A stretch of DNA of 64,000 nucleotides from Gammaproteobacteria bacterium. Its GTDB lineage: Bacteria > Pseudomonadota > Gammaproteobacteria > JAPPPA01. Location: assembly GCA_030425645.1 (NCBI GenBank), contig JAUHZK010000004.1:219583-283582 (forward strand), given 5' to 3'. The position numbers and the translations under genes are program-made. The notes beneath the pieces were generated by a model, which ran no database searches, was not told the DNA's origin, and saw only the letters and a list, made by a program, of their open reading frames with translations. Positions within the stretch are counted from its first letter, which is position 1. The number at the start of each line of letters is the position of its first letter. Below, piece by piece: positions 40,915 to 50,092 of this stretch.

Positions 40915-42066
40915 CTAACTGATATCCCTGGAAATGATTACTTTGAACGAGTTGCTTTCCTTGTCGTCAATAAAGTCAATGTCCGTATAGGTTTTTATCG
41001 CGCGCTTTATTCCACTTCCCAATCCGCGATAGGGCAAAACTTTTGGAGCAAACGAGGCCAAAATTGGATTTCTAACATTCGAGTTACCCATTTTAATATT
41101 TTCTATCGTTAGATTATTGGGCAAGTGACCGGGGCTCACGATTTCAATTCGATCAGCAAACACTAAAACCTTAATCGGTGCAGATACAAAGTAATCGCGA
41201 TGAATAAGCGCATTGGCAATAAGCTCTTCAAGCACGATTCGCGGAATTTCTGGCTCACCTACCGAGTTGATGCCTTGTTCATTCTGTACATGGCGAATAT
41301 TAGCCAACACAAACCCCAGAACCTTTTGGAATACATCCGACAGCTTGCCGTGAATATCCTGGCTATCGATATAGCGCTCGTCTTCAATATCAATACCCGG
41401 AAAGGCCACCGCTTTTACAATAAAAACGGGTAAGCGTATTTGTGGTCGTGATGCAAACAACAAGGCGCCGCAGATGTTTAGCTGCCCGTTCTTTGCCAAA
41501 TTCATGTTTTCAAGCAGCTGAACACGGGATACGTCTTGGTCTTCAACTCGTTCGCTGTATTCCCTTTCAAAAAATGCGTCAAAAAACTCTTGGTCTATGT
41601 CTGTTACAGAACTACCGTTCACAGGTATCTCATCCGCATGGACCAGCGCCGATGATTGAAACATCCTCAACAGCTCTTCCCGTGCGCTGACTTTGGATTT
41701 GTTGGCGCTATTTTTTACCCATACATGGAGGTTGCCATCCATATAAGGCTTGCTAATACCTTCAGGAACATCAACAACCATCACCATGCCACTGGGTAAA
41801 GCAATGTTCTCCGTGGCTACGGAAATCGGTGGTTTTACATCCTTAGCTGCATTAGAAACCAACTGATTAATTCGCCCCATATCCTCAATAGTTAGTCCTT
41901 GAATGTCTCCGTCATCAGTGACTCCAATAAACAATAAACCGCCTTTAGAATTACTGAACGCCGCTAACTCCGGCACCAGGCTCTCAGCTCGGGTAATATT
42001 TTGCTTAAACTGATGCCTAGAGTCTTCACCACTGGCAATAATGGCTAAGAGTTCTTCGGTTTCCAT
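40915..42066 (-). CDS. AlbA-type ATP-binding protein (Schlafen AlbA_2 with HATPase domain)
   Basis: The 383-residue protein begins with an AlbA_2 domain (SRHQFKQNITRAESLVPELA, AFSNSKGGLLFIGVTDDG) and ends with a HATPase-like region (EELIANALIHRDY, RIEIVSPGHLP, YRGLGSGIKRAI). Such proteins act as regulators or as components of phage defence modules. Its start overlaps the end of the TrlF-like gene by 22 bp, so the two are co-translated and probably function together. It is the gene nearest the left end of the transposon. Confidence 0.83.
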   Translation of the reverse strand: METEELLAIIASGEDSRHQFKQNITRAESLVPELAAFSNSKGGLLFIGVTDDGDIQGLTIEDMGRINQLVSNAAKDVKPPISVATENIALPSGMVMVVDVPEGISKPYMDGNLHVWVKNSANKSKVSAREELLRMFQSSALVHADEIPVNGSSVTDIDQEFFDAFFEREYSERVEDQDVSRVQLLENMNLAKNGQLNICGALLFASRPQIRLPVFIVKAVAFPGIDIEDERYIDSQDIHGKLSDVFQKVLGFVLANIRHVQNEQGINSVGEPEIPRIVLEELIANALIHRDYFVSAPIKVLVFADRIEIVSPGHLPNNLTIENIKMGNSNVRNPILASFAPKVLPYRGLGSGIKRAIKTYTDIDFIDDKESNSFKVIISRDIS

Positions 42067-44672
42067 GCTTCATATACCTGCTTACGTTTCTCGAAGGCTT
42101 CGGCACCACCTTCCATAATACTGACAATGCGTTGCTGAACTTCAGCACAGTCAATGCTGCCGTTAACTAACGCGATATGGTCATCTTGATACTCACAGGC
42201 AATCACCTGTTCCGCATCCCCCAGTACCGGAATATTGGCGTTGTGTGTCGCGAAGATAAACTGGGTAGAAGGCTTAAGCTGGCGAATCAGCTTGATGACA
42301 TCGTCATAGATAGTTTGGTTGTCCAAATCATCTTCAGGCTGATCAATGATCACCACGTCGTTTTCTTGCTGACTCAACACAAACAGCATCAACGCCGATG
42401 CCCGTTGCCCCAACGAGTGGTGCGCCAGTGCTTTGCCGTGATACTCGATGGTAAACACATTCGGAACTTGCCAAGTTAACAAGGCTTCCAGGTTGTTTTC
42501 AAAATACTGCCAGAAGGTATCAAAAGACCCGCTAAGTGTGCTTTTCAGCTTTTCAACGTCGCGATAGGCCGATGCAAAGTCACTGTACTCATCCACCACA
42601 CTTTGCAACGTTGCTTCACGAATACGGCTCCCTCGATACAAATCTTGAATGTGCTTAAGCATGGCAGCCTTATTCCCTTTAAATTGCGGCACAATTTTAA
42701 GGGGCGAATCAGCTCGATTGATCTTGCTCAGCACCTGCTCAATGGTGTGGTACTCCTCTAGACATAGATCATTCAGCTGCGCTAATTCACGCTCTAGGGA
42801 TTGATTCAAATCCGCATGCTGCTGCTCGCTTTTAGCGAGTGCGGCTAGCATTTGCTCGGCTTGATCTAACAAGCCTTTAAGCTGTTTAAATTCTTGTGGG
42901 CTAATTGCCTGTGCACCGGCTTGCTTAAGCTCTGTGGCCAGTTTGCGTTCAATCTCGGCAAACTCTTCTTTTAGCGCCTGCTTTTGTTGCACAAAGCCAG
43001 CCAGCTTCTGCTGTAATAGCGCAACCGTATTTTGACCATTGAGCACCGTTTGCTTGATGCCATCAAAGCCAGTAATCAACTGCTGGTAGGTAGCAAAAAA
43101 GTCATCAAAAAATGCCTGGTTCTGGGCAGATTTATACAACGCCTGATTTTTTAGCTCATCTTCAAAGCTGGCGACAAAACTATTGAGCTCCGGAAGATAA
43201 TGCTCAGCACCGTGAATGACTTGCTGCGCTTTTCGCTCATCGCGGGCAAAATCAATTTGCTTTTGCAGCTTGGTCTCTACACCGTGTTGCTGATAGAACT
43301 TGAGTTTAAATTCAGCATCTTGCTTTTTTTGCAACCATTCTTGCTTTTGAGTTGCCGCTCGAGTGAGGCGCTTAATCTGATTTATCGCGTCCACCACCCG
43401 CTGACGACCTTGCTCAATTTTTTGCCGAACAGGTACTAGCTCGTCGCCAAGCAGCTTTTCAATCAAATCTTTTTCAAAGCCAGCGCCCGTGCTGGAAAGA
43501 TCTTTCTGGCCAAAATAAATCGGCTGATGCAATACCGTTTCACGCACCGACACGCCCGGTTGCAACTGGCCATTCACATACACATCGGGGCGTTCACCAA
43601 ATATACGGCGAATTTGATAAGGCTGACTGCGGCGGTCGATTGCATCGATGGTGATTTTGCCGCCACTACCTAGTAAGTGTTTTACTAGCCCTTCTTTGTA
43701 TTCCACATCCGATGATTTGTCGCCAAAAGGAATATTGAGCGCGTAGCGCACCCCTTCTAGAACAGATGATTTGCCGCTGCCACGTATGCCAATCAGGGTG
43801 TTTAGCTCGCGAGAAAGGTTGATTTCAGTGCCTCCCAGAGCGCCAGCGCCTTCAAAGGTGATCTTTTGAATATAGGAATGCTTATGGCTAGGTAGCTCAA
43901 CACGTATTCTGGAGGTTTTGTCCATCAGAGCAAACTTAACGGCCTCAAAACTAAAGGAGCCAAGTTTTAGGTAACTAGCTTCTTTACGCGTCTTCATATC
44001 CGTAAGGCACTTGGCGTCACAACCTTCTACTTCAGCTGGATATAAATCACCCAACGCCTGCTGGATTTTTTCTCGCTTATCGCGGGTGCGTACTTTTTGA
44101 AAGGCCAACGCTCTGCGCCTTACAGTTGCGTTATCAAAGAGCTCGCGTATTCTCCCTGGCGCTAGCCCGCCCCATAGACCATTAGGCGCTTCAACGTGCG
44201 CAAAAATGAGGAAATAGTCTTTGTTAAATTTATTCAGTTCTCGTACTGTCTCAACGATGTCGTGGTTAGAGCGGGCATTTTCATCTTCAAAGTTAGCAAT
44301 GCCAGCAAATGTCAGGCTGAGAAAGGACTGGATATGGTTGGTATTTTCTTTGTTATTAAACCAATCTTCCGAAAATACGACCAAGGTATGCACGCCGTTT
44401 TGGCCGTCCTTGATTGAAAGCTCAAGACCGGGTAGCAAGCCGATACCTGACTTGCTCGCTTTTTTACGGAGGTGTTTGAATTCATCTAAATCGAATTTGT
44501 TGTGGTTGGTAATCACGCCTAGACCGATAGAGGCGTCACGCAGGCCAGCCACGTATTGATTCAGATAGTCATTATCCGGGCCGTCGAAACTGAATTCTTT
44601 GTCGGCGCGCGTGTGCAGATGGAAGTCCGCCTTAAGCCAGAGGCTGCCATATTTAAATAATGTCTCTGTCAT
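42045..44672 (-). CDS. TrlF-type PHP-domain SMC-like ATPase
   Basis: The 875-residue protein starts with a PHP phosphoesterase domain (DFHLHT at residues 16-21; ITNHNKFDLDEF) and continues as an SMC/ABC ATPase: Walker A GIRGSGKSS (about residue 295), long coiled coil (about 400-700), signature and Walker B region LGQRASALMLFVL and VVIIDQPEDDLDN, then FATHNANIPVLGD. This is the TrlF arrangement found in defence islands, where ATPase-controlled cleavage of nucleic acid is expected. Paired with the AlbA gene; comparison with known multi-gene defence systems would settle its class. Confidence 0.83.
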   Translation of the reverse strand: MTETLFKYGSLWLKADFHLHTRADKEFSFDGPDNDYLNQYVAGLRDASIGLGVITNHNKFDLDEFKHLRKKASKSGIGLLPGLELSIKDGQNGVHTLVVFSEDWFNNKENTNHIQSFLSLTFAGIANFEDENARSNHDIVETVRELNKFNKDYFLIFAHVEAPNGLWGGLAPGRIRELFDNATVRRRALAFQKVRTRDKREKIQQALGDLYPAEVEGCDAKCLTDMKTRKEASYLKLGSFSFEAVKFALMDKTSRIRVELPSHKHSYIQKITFEGAGALGGTEINLSRELNTLIGIRGSGKSSVLEGVRYALNIPFGDKSSDVEYKEGLVKHLLGSGGKITIDAIDRRSQPYQIRRIFGERPDVYVNGQLQPGVSVRETVLHQPIYFGQKDLSSTGAGFEKDLIEKLLGDELVPVRQKIEQGRQRVVDAINQIKRLTRAATQKQEWLQKKQDAEFKLKFYQQHGVETKLQKQIDFARDERKAQQVIHGAEHYLPELNSFVASFEDELKNQALYKSAQNQAFFDDFFATYQQLITGFDGIKQTVLNGQNTVALLQQKLAGFVQQKQALKEEFAEIERKLATELKQAGAQAISPQEFKQLKGLLDQAEQMLAALAKSEQQHADLNQSLERELAQLNDLCLEEYHTIEQVLSKINRADSPLKIVPQFKGNKAAMLKHIQDLYRGSRIREATLQSVVDEYSDFASAYRDVEKLKSTLSGSFDTFWQYFENNLEALLTWQVPNVFTIEYHGKALAHHSLGQRASALMLFVLSQQENDVVIIDQPEDDLDNQTIYDDVIKLIRQLKPSTQFIFATHNANIPVLGDAEQVIACEYQDDHIALVNGSIDCAEVQQRIVSIMEGGAEAFEKRKQVYEAWKPKNS

Positions 44673-45019
44673 GAATGGTCTTCCCTCAAAGGTTGATTCG
44701 CCTAACGGATTTGATTTTTATTGTGTTCAGGCGAATTTTTAGGGCAAATTTAATCCAATTTTTGGATGTCTAAGGCTAAGTGTGGTTTAACAGGAGCTTG
44801 CAATTCGCCGCCTGTCCATATTAGAAGTTATCTTTTCACTTCAAATTGCCTTGAGCATACTAGGCCCGCTTCTACACAGCTAATATTACAGCCCGTGGGT
44901 GCTTTTGGGGGGGTAAGCTCGAAATTAATGGGTGTGACGTTTGTACCAAGCTTTTTTGAAATGGCTGGTTAACTTGCTAACAGCTAATGTTAGCAAACTA
45001 AAAAATAGATTGGGAAGTC
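44673..45019. other. intergenic stretch between trlF-like gene and the intron-bearing tRNA
   Basis: No convincing gene is seen in these 347 bp. The only clear structure is a perfect inverted repeat TTGCTAACA/TGTTAGCAA with a five-base spacer (44974-44996), starting 23 bp beyond the tRNA 3' end. It could be a transcript-ending hairpin without a T run, a protein-binding site, or a relic of a mobile-element end. Confidence 0.5.
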
Positions 45020-45360
45020 TGGTAGGCCTGGTAGGACTTGAACCTACGACCAAGGGATTCACGGTATCAAGTTGTTTCTAACTTGCGTGGACTATCTCAC
45101 CGCCCGCATTCGTTGCGAATGGTAGGGCGCGGGACGCTCTAGCCTGTTATTAAGGGCGCTTGCCGACAAGAGTTAACTTGAACAACAGCCCTCAGGTAGT
45201 CTCTGCACCTTCCAGCAGTGTACTGCTGGCTTGGCTCAGGGTTGCCGGCGGCTAGCTGCCACTACGGGTTCCCTGAATTCATCCCGTTCATCTCGTAGCT
45301 TTCACCACAAGCGCACCATTTTGATGAGTCCCCTGCTCTAACCAACTGAGCTACAGGCCC
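45020..45360 (-). tRNA. tRNA-Ile(CAU) split by a group I intron
   Basis: Exon 1 (45324-45360, 37 nt) runs from the acceptor stem to the anticodon CAU; exon 2 (45020-45059, 40 nt) holds A37, the rest of the anticodon arm, the TTGGTC variable loop, T arm, acceptor strand and encoded CCA. Joined, they form a regular 77-nt cloverleaf with GTAGG/CCTAC T stem and a G1-U72 pair. Exon 1 is identical to the chromosomal tRNA-Ile at 57731-57767, whereas exon 2 differs in the T stem and acceptor strand with pairing kept. The CAU anticodon and TTGGTC loop fit the lysidine-type tRNA-Ile2. Confidence 0.88.
45060..45323 (-). ncRNA. group I self-splicing intron (IC3-like) in tRNA-Ile(CAU)
   Basis: The 264-nt insert follows the anticodon (U36) and ends in G just before A37. 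Exon CAU plus intron CA pairs with UGGUG across an AAA loop, forming P1 with the required U-G at the 5' splice site. Conserved core: CCTGAGCCAAGCC (P4-P5 region), a P6 hairpin CCAGCAG/CTGCTGG, GGTGCAGAGACTA (plus-strand 45197-45206 holds its core) and GATAGTCC (45089-45096) forming P7, then a P9 hairpin CAAGTT/AACTTG. The position equals that of the Azoarcus tRNA-Ile(CAU) intron. No homing endonuclease is encoded. Confidence 0.9.
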
Positions 45361-45399
45361 AAACGCGGGCGATGATACGTCAATTACCAGTAACGTTCA

Positions 45400-46674
45400 T
45401 TAGTTAGGTGTAACGCGTTCTATTTGTATCGCCTTTCTGAGGATGTGTACCGGCAAGCGATGTTGTTGTCGTAGCTTTCTAATAAGCTTTTTGCGCCCCA
45501 TGTGTGGGTTCTCGGCAATGATTTTAAACGCTTGGTGGTGGGCTAACTTAAATTGTTCAATACGCTTTGCTGCTTGTTGTTCTGTGCGCAATGCAATCAA
45601 TTGGTCGCATAAGTTTGGGAAGTGATATTCCAACCCACCTGTGGAACAACCTAAAGTTTTAGCTATTGCAGCTAACGAAGGAGCTTCGTCGCCAGCATGA
45701 CTGGCCTTTAATTGTCGCTTCAGGGACGTCTCAATTCTTATTAATTCGAGCGAGCTGAGTGTGCGTCGCTGAGCCTTAAATAAGATCTCAGTGTCATTGG
45801 GCCAGCTATGCGTAATCGATCGAGAGGTATAAAGGCCGAGGCCTAATATGAAGTCTACTAGAGGAACATCAAGTAACACTGCGAGGCGGCGAGCGATTAG
45901 TAAAGTGATTGGTTTGTGGTCTACGTATGTTAAGCATTCATCACGAGGAATATGTTCCCAGAGTACGCGCTCAATCTTGCTATGCCAGTGGGCTTCATAG
46001 ATGTCGTTTAGAGAAGTTTTTGCGCCTTCTATAGGAAAATCTTGTGTGGGCAACGTTGCTGTCGCATAGATGAGGGAAAGTAGATCTCCGCTATATGGTG
46101 GGTCAGTGTCTGCAAGGAGAGATTGGTCGTCATATAGTGAGTTGTTGCACCGGTTGCATTTCGATAGTTGATTATTAGGTTTCGTCGAATTTTGTTTGCA
46201 ACCACAGTGCGGGCACTTTTCAATCAAAGCGACGTGGTGATCTTCACAGTGCGTATGGCCCAGTAAACTCCATGAGAGCTTTAGATAAGGTATGGATTGC
46301 GACTTATCCATCTCCGAAAAACATGCTGGGCACCAACGTATATTCTTTGCAAAGGTTTTGGAGCAGCGATGAACTGCTCGGCCTAGGCCTATAAACGTCA
46401 TTCGTTCAAGGTCGTCTTGATCGCAGTCGCTGCAGGCAGAGTAAGCCTCAAGCAAGGCCATGTTGGTTCTGTTTGGTCTTACTAGCTCAGCATTACTTAT
46501 GGCACCCCATTTGGGATTGCATTCGGTTGAGGGCTGCCCAGTCTCAAAGCAGTAACGTAGCAAGCGTGAAGTTGACACGATGTGGCGACCTGCCGAGCGC
46601 ATAACCAAGGATGTGAAAGATTCCACATCCTTAGTGTTAAGCCCAAGCGGAGTGATTGGGTTTAACTTCAACAC
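45400..46674 (-). CDS. tniQ: TniQ/TnsD-like target-selection protein
   Basis: The 424-residue protein has the TniQ zinc region: WCPACF (Cys115, Cys118), the HTHCEDH segment, KCPHCG (Cys154, Cys157) and CNRC (173, 176). The C-terminal third contains helix-turn-helix-like units such as LAAIAKTLGCSTGGLEYHFP, typical of TnsD proteins that bind a chromosomal attachment site. Start is GTG at 46674, overlapping the tnsC stop by one base. It ends 39 bp from the intron-bearing tRNA. It presumably recognises the tRNA-Ile gene and recruits TnsC. Confidence 0.85.
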   Translation of the reverse strand: MLKLNPITPLGLNTKDVESFTSLVMRSAGRHIVSTSRLLRYCFETGQPSTECNPKWGAISNAELVRPNRTNMALLEAYSACSDCDQDDLERMTFIGLGRAVHRCSKTFAKNIRWCPACFSEMDKSQSIPYLKLSWSLLGHTHCEDHHVALIEKCPHCGCKQNSTKPNNQLSKCNRCNNSLYDDQSLLADTDPPYSGDLLSLIYATATLPTQDFPIEGAKTSLNDIYEAHWHSKIERVLWEHIPRDECLTYVDHKPITLLIARRLAVLLDVPLVDFILGLGLYTSRSITHSWPNDTEILFKAQRRTLSSLELIRIETSLKRQLKASHAGDEAPSLAAIAKTLGCSTGGLEYHFPNLCDQLIALRTEQQAAKRIEQFKLAHHQAFKIIAENPHMGRKKLIRKLRQQHRLPVHILRKAIQIERVTPN

Positions 46675-47702
46675 TATAGCCGACCTCCCATTTGGTGGGA
46701 CTTAGTCGCCGTTTGAAATGGCTTTGCTGACTTTTTGCCCTTTTTCGAGGGTTTCAAAGACTGTATAGGCTTCGATGTATAGCCCAACAGACTTTCGCCT
46801 TCATGGATTTCTGCCAGTAACGATTCGCGAGCTGCTTCACTGCGGGAGCAGTACTGGATCAGTTCCTTAGTGATTTTCCCGTTTGTACGATGCTGGGCTC
46901 GGGGTAATGTGCTACGTACGAGTCGCAGCAATAAACCTGCACAGCCCAGTGATTCGTTGAAAACCAGCTTTAGGTGAGGCATGAAGGCTTCGTACCCAAT
47001 AATGGTATCAACGGCGGCGACCAATGCTGCGAAGTGATCTAAGTCACTTGGTCGATCCAGCTGGTAGCGAGGGAAATGAATGAATTCGCTGCGCCCAACC
47101 AAGTGTGAATTACTTGGTAGAAGGTGTATTAGTGGATAGGCTCCGCTAAATAGCAGTGTGATATCAGCTTCTTCTGCCAGCCCTTTCCAAGAGTCTAATA
47201 CGGCACTTACGTTGCGTAATCCGCCTGGTAAGTGCAGCAGGTGTTGAGCCTCATCAATGAAGAGGTATTTAATCTCTAAATCAACTAGCGCAAGTTGCAT
47301 AGCCATTTGTAGCTCTGCTTCGCTCGTGCGATGGATTAGCCGAGCTAGCTTAATGCCCGATGGGTCGTCTGGCCCAGGTTTGCCAAAAAATGGGTGCTCA
47401 ATTGCGGCTAGCATTTGTTGGGTGAATGATTTGGTGGAAAACGCTCCGTTTCTCGATGTATTGCGTACAGCAATACGCATCGTTACGCGTTTAGAACCTT
47501 TAGCACTAAGCGGGTCCAGCTCTAGCCTTACTTCGTTAGTACCAGTTGTTTTGCCGACGCGTGATGGGCCAGTGAGCCAGATCACCTCGCTACCATAGGC
47601 AGCGCTTAAAGCACCACGGGTATCGCTAGTGAAAAGGTCAAAGTGGTGATGACGAAGGCAGGCATCGCCTAGCGCGGCAATAGTTTTATCAATCTGTTTC
47701 AT
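46674..47702 (-). CDS. tnsC: TnsC/TniB-like AAA+ ATPase
   Basis: ATG 47702, preceded by GGAAGG, gives 342 residues; a start at 47717 would add five. Walker A is GPSRVGKTT and Walker B LFIDEAQH, with LLFSGAYPLIHLLPSN as sensor region. The ATPase forms the bridge between the target-bound TniQ and the transposase and marks the insertion site. The basic C-terminal tail (KPSKKGKKSAKPF) may contact DNA or TnsAB. It starts 2 bp after the tnsAB stop. Confidence 0.87.
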   Translation of the reverse strand: MKQIDKTIAALGDACLRHHHFDLFTSDTRGALSAAYGSEVIWLTGPSRVGKTTGTNEVRLELDPLSAKGSKRVTMRIAVRNTSRNGAFSTKSFTQQMLAAIEHPFFGKPGPDDPSGIKLARLIHRTSEAELQMAMQLALVDLEIKYLFIDEAQHLLHLPGGLRNVSAVLDSWKGLAEEADITLLFSGAYPLIHLLPSNSHLVGRSEFIHFPRYQLDRPSDLDHFAALVAAVDTIIGYEAFMPHLKLVFNESLGCAGLLLRLVRSTLPRAQHRTNGKITKELIQYCSRSEAARESLLAEIHEGESLLGYTSKPIQSLKPSKKGKKSAKPFQTATKSHQMGGRL

Positions 47703-47704
47703 GG

Positions 47705-50092
47705 TTATTCCTTCCATTCAGTAATGGCAATAGATGGGAGATTGCTTGGGGTGATATTGGCAAACGGGTCGAAATCATCGGCAGCAACAGGTGCTAAATC
47801 GGTTGGTTTTGAGGGGGTGCTAAGAATTTTTCCTATGATCTCGCGATGCTTCTTGGGTCCGGCTACAGCAGCTACTTGATTTTTAATGGCTGAATAATTC
47901 GACGCGATGATGGCCTGTGTCACACGTTCTTTATGTTCAAGCCCTGCATAGTTATCTGGATTGGTGCAGTAGCAGACCACCCATTCGCCTTTCACTGCCG
48001 CGTAGACGCGGTCAGGTGATTCGGGTTCTAGCCGGACGTCGATTTTGGATTTTTTTAGCTTGTGTAATTTGAATGCTGGGCTCCAGTAATGGCGCCCATT
48101 GATATGTAAGCCACGTTGAGGGTCGAGTGTGAACTCACGTACGTCGACGGCCGTAATTAGAACAGCATCTCCATCGTATTCGGCTAGGACACCGCTACTA
48201 GTGATTTGGTTAAGGCTCGTGCGCAAAGCGAAGCTAGGTGCATAACCGTTTTCATTGGAGGTGGAGTTGTTGTACCAGTGAATGTAGTTTTGTGCGGCGG
48301 CAATAAAATCGATAAGTGGGATATTGGCCTTGCGGTCTGGCGAGTGGCTGCCAGAGGTGCTGCGGGCGGATTTGATGTCCACTACGTTGCCGGGCAGTCG
48401 CTTTAGGAACTGTTTCCGAACGGTTTCAAAATAGGATTCAATTTGGCCTCCACTTTGTGGGTAGCCAGCGGGTTTTAATTCGTGATTGAAACCGTAGTGT
48501 GCTGCAAGCGCGGCCATATAGTCTGAACGGTATTCAGAGCCGCGATCTGTACGAATGGTTTCAGGAAGCCGTTTGTGAATCCGGATGCATTGCCGGATCA
48601 TGCAGGCGACTGACACTCGGCTGGGTTGGCGAACATCCACCCAGATTGCCAATACAGCTCCCGAATAGAGATCTTTAAGTACGCTTGCCCATGCCTTCTT
48701 GGTTACTTTGACCTCGTCAACATTGGCTAGTACAACGTGTAGGTCAATCAGATAGCTGTCACATACTGCAATCTCAAAGGCGCGACTAGCTTTTAAGCTG
48801 CGTTTGGTCGCATCCGAGGCGCTGCGCGCGAGATTGGCGGATCGGTTGCCTCCGAAATCGCGTGCGAGTTCAACGGCGTCCATTTGCTTTAGGTGAGCTT
48901 TAAAGGTTTTAGGGTCGACCGCTTGCTCGCCTGAGTGGCTTTCGTTGGCAACATTAACGTATTCGTCAAAGCTGGCAGATGACTTTTTGTCAGCAAGGTA
49001 TTTGTCCAGTGTTTCGATTACTAAAAGTGGTCTTTTGTTGTTGCGATTGCCCTTCTTAGAGTGGTCGGTCAGCATTGCTTCGAGTGGGCTAAGGCCCTGA
49101 GCGAGTCCTTCTTCTAGCTTCTTTTTTAGGCTGTAGAAAGTGCTTCGGGGGGAACCACTTTCGATTACCTTTAGTCGGTTAAGGGCATCGGCTAGTGCTT
49201 TACGACATCCCCGCAGTCGTAATGGAGACAAAAGTGGTTCTGGAAGGTCACGCTTTGAAAGGACCTCATCTATGACCCTTAGCCCTAGGTGGTCGCTTGT
49301 GATTAAAAATGATGACGCATCCACAATGCGTTGCTTGTGTAGCGCGCATAACAAGGTGCCGTTAGCGATTAAAGCGATTAGTGGGTCTAGGTTGGGTAGT
49401 GATAGTTGTAGCCGCAAATCTTCTAGGGATGTGTAATTGCATTGAGATAATGCGGTGACGGCTTTCTCGCCTAAGGCGTCGAGGCCATCAATATTTGCTC
49501 GTATCACCTGAAGTAATAACTTGATGTTGAGTGATTCGATCTTGCTCATGTCGTCACTGACAACAACGTGATATTTAATACCGAGTTTTTTATAGGCCTT
49601 TTCGAGTGGAACAAAGCGATAGCCTTTTCGGGTTCGTTTCCAATCGATTGGTCGCGTCTCAACTAGCTTGTCGAGAGCTTCGCGTGGTTTTACCTCAATT
49701 GCTTCTACCCCAGTGCTGGTTAGTACTAGGAAGTCGGGAGTACACGTTTGGCCTCGTGTTCGCCCGTTCTTCATGGTGATTTTTACGGTAAGAGGCTCGG
49801 GTTGAGATAAGAACCACTCAACATTGGGGTCGTGCTCTAGGCGTAGTGCGACTGCCAGTTCGCCTTCACGGCTTTCTAACGGAACGCTTCGCTGCATCTT
49901 GTGGCTTTGAAACTTAACGCAGGTAGACAGGTAGGGTGTTTGTCCAACTTGCCGAGATGTGTCGCGCATTACGGCACGGCGTACGTAGTCTTTACCAGCC
50001 TGGTTTTGATTATTCCCAGCTTGGTAGGACTCGAAGTCAAATAATGCGCCTGAAGTAGATTCGGGCACAGCGGGGTCTAGGTATGGGCTCAT
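47705..50092 (-). CDS. tnsAB: fused TnsA-TnsB transposase
   Basis: One 795-residue chain joins two enzymes that are separate in Tn7. Residues about 50-200 form a TnsA-type endonuclease with Glu76/78, Asp120 (TCTPDFLVL) and the EVK triad end (AIEVKPRE, Lys135). Residues about 340-740 form the TnsB/Mu-type DDE integrase with Asp in VCDSYLIDLH (445 or 450), Asp516 in IRTDRGSEYR and Glu552 in SGGQIESYF, followed by a beta-barrel domain. Both active sites look intact, so cut-and-paste movement is possible. AGAGGAAAGG precedes the ATG. Confidence 0.9.
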   Translation of the reverse strand: MSPYLDPAVPESTSGALFDFESYQAGNNQNQAGKDYVRRAVMRDTSRQVGQTPYLSTCVKFQSHKMQRSVPLESREGELAVALRLEHDPNVEWFLSQPEPLTVKITMKNGRTRGQTCTPDFLVLTSTGVEAIEVKPREALDKLVETRPIDWKRTRKGYRFVPLEKAYKKLGIKYHVVVSDDMSKIESLNIKLLLQVIRANIDGLDALGEKAVTALSQCNYTSLEDLRLQLSLPNLDPLIALIANGTLLCALHKQRIVDASSFLITSDHLGLRVIDEVLSKRDLPEPLLSPLRLRGCRKALADALNRLKVIESGSPRSTFYSLKKKLEEGLAQGLSPLEAMLTDHSKKGNRNNKRPLLVIETLDKYLADKKSSASFDEYVNVANESHSGEQAVDPKTFKAHLKQMDAVELARDFGGNRSANLARSASDATKRSLKASRAFEIAVCDSYLIDLHVVLANVDEVKVTKKAWASVLKDLYSGAVLAIWVDVRQPSRVSVACMIRQCIRIHKRLPETIRTDRGSEYRSDYMAALAAHYGFNHELKPAGYPQSGGQIESYFETVRKQFLKRLPGNVVDIKSARSTSGSHSPDRKANIPLIDFIAAAQNYIHWYNNSTSNENGYAPSFALRTSLNQITSSGVLAEYDGDAVLITAVDVREFTLDPQRGLHINGRHYWSPAFKLHKLKKSKIDVRLEPESPDRVYAAVKGEWVVCYCTNPDNYAGLEHKERVTQAIIASNYSAIKNQVAAVAGPKKHREIIGKILSTPSKPTDLAPVAADDFDPFANITPSNLPSIAITEWKE

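Noticed and set aside
44766-44972. Possible 68-residue gene upstream of the TrlF-like gene
   Set aside because: No ribosome site, no recognisable domain, and composition like non-coding DNA.
45020-45360. Two tRNA halves as a broken tRNA pseudogene
   Set aside because: The halves join to a perfect 77-nt tRNA and the insert has group I intron core elements and correct splice sites.
45020-50092. CRISPR-associated transposon
   Set aside because: TnsAB/TnsC/TniQ are present, but no cas gene, repeat array or crRNA-like unit is seen anywhere in the element.
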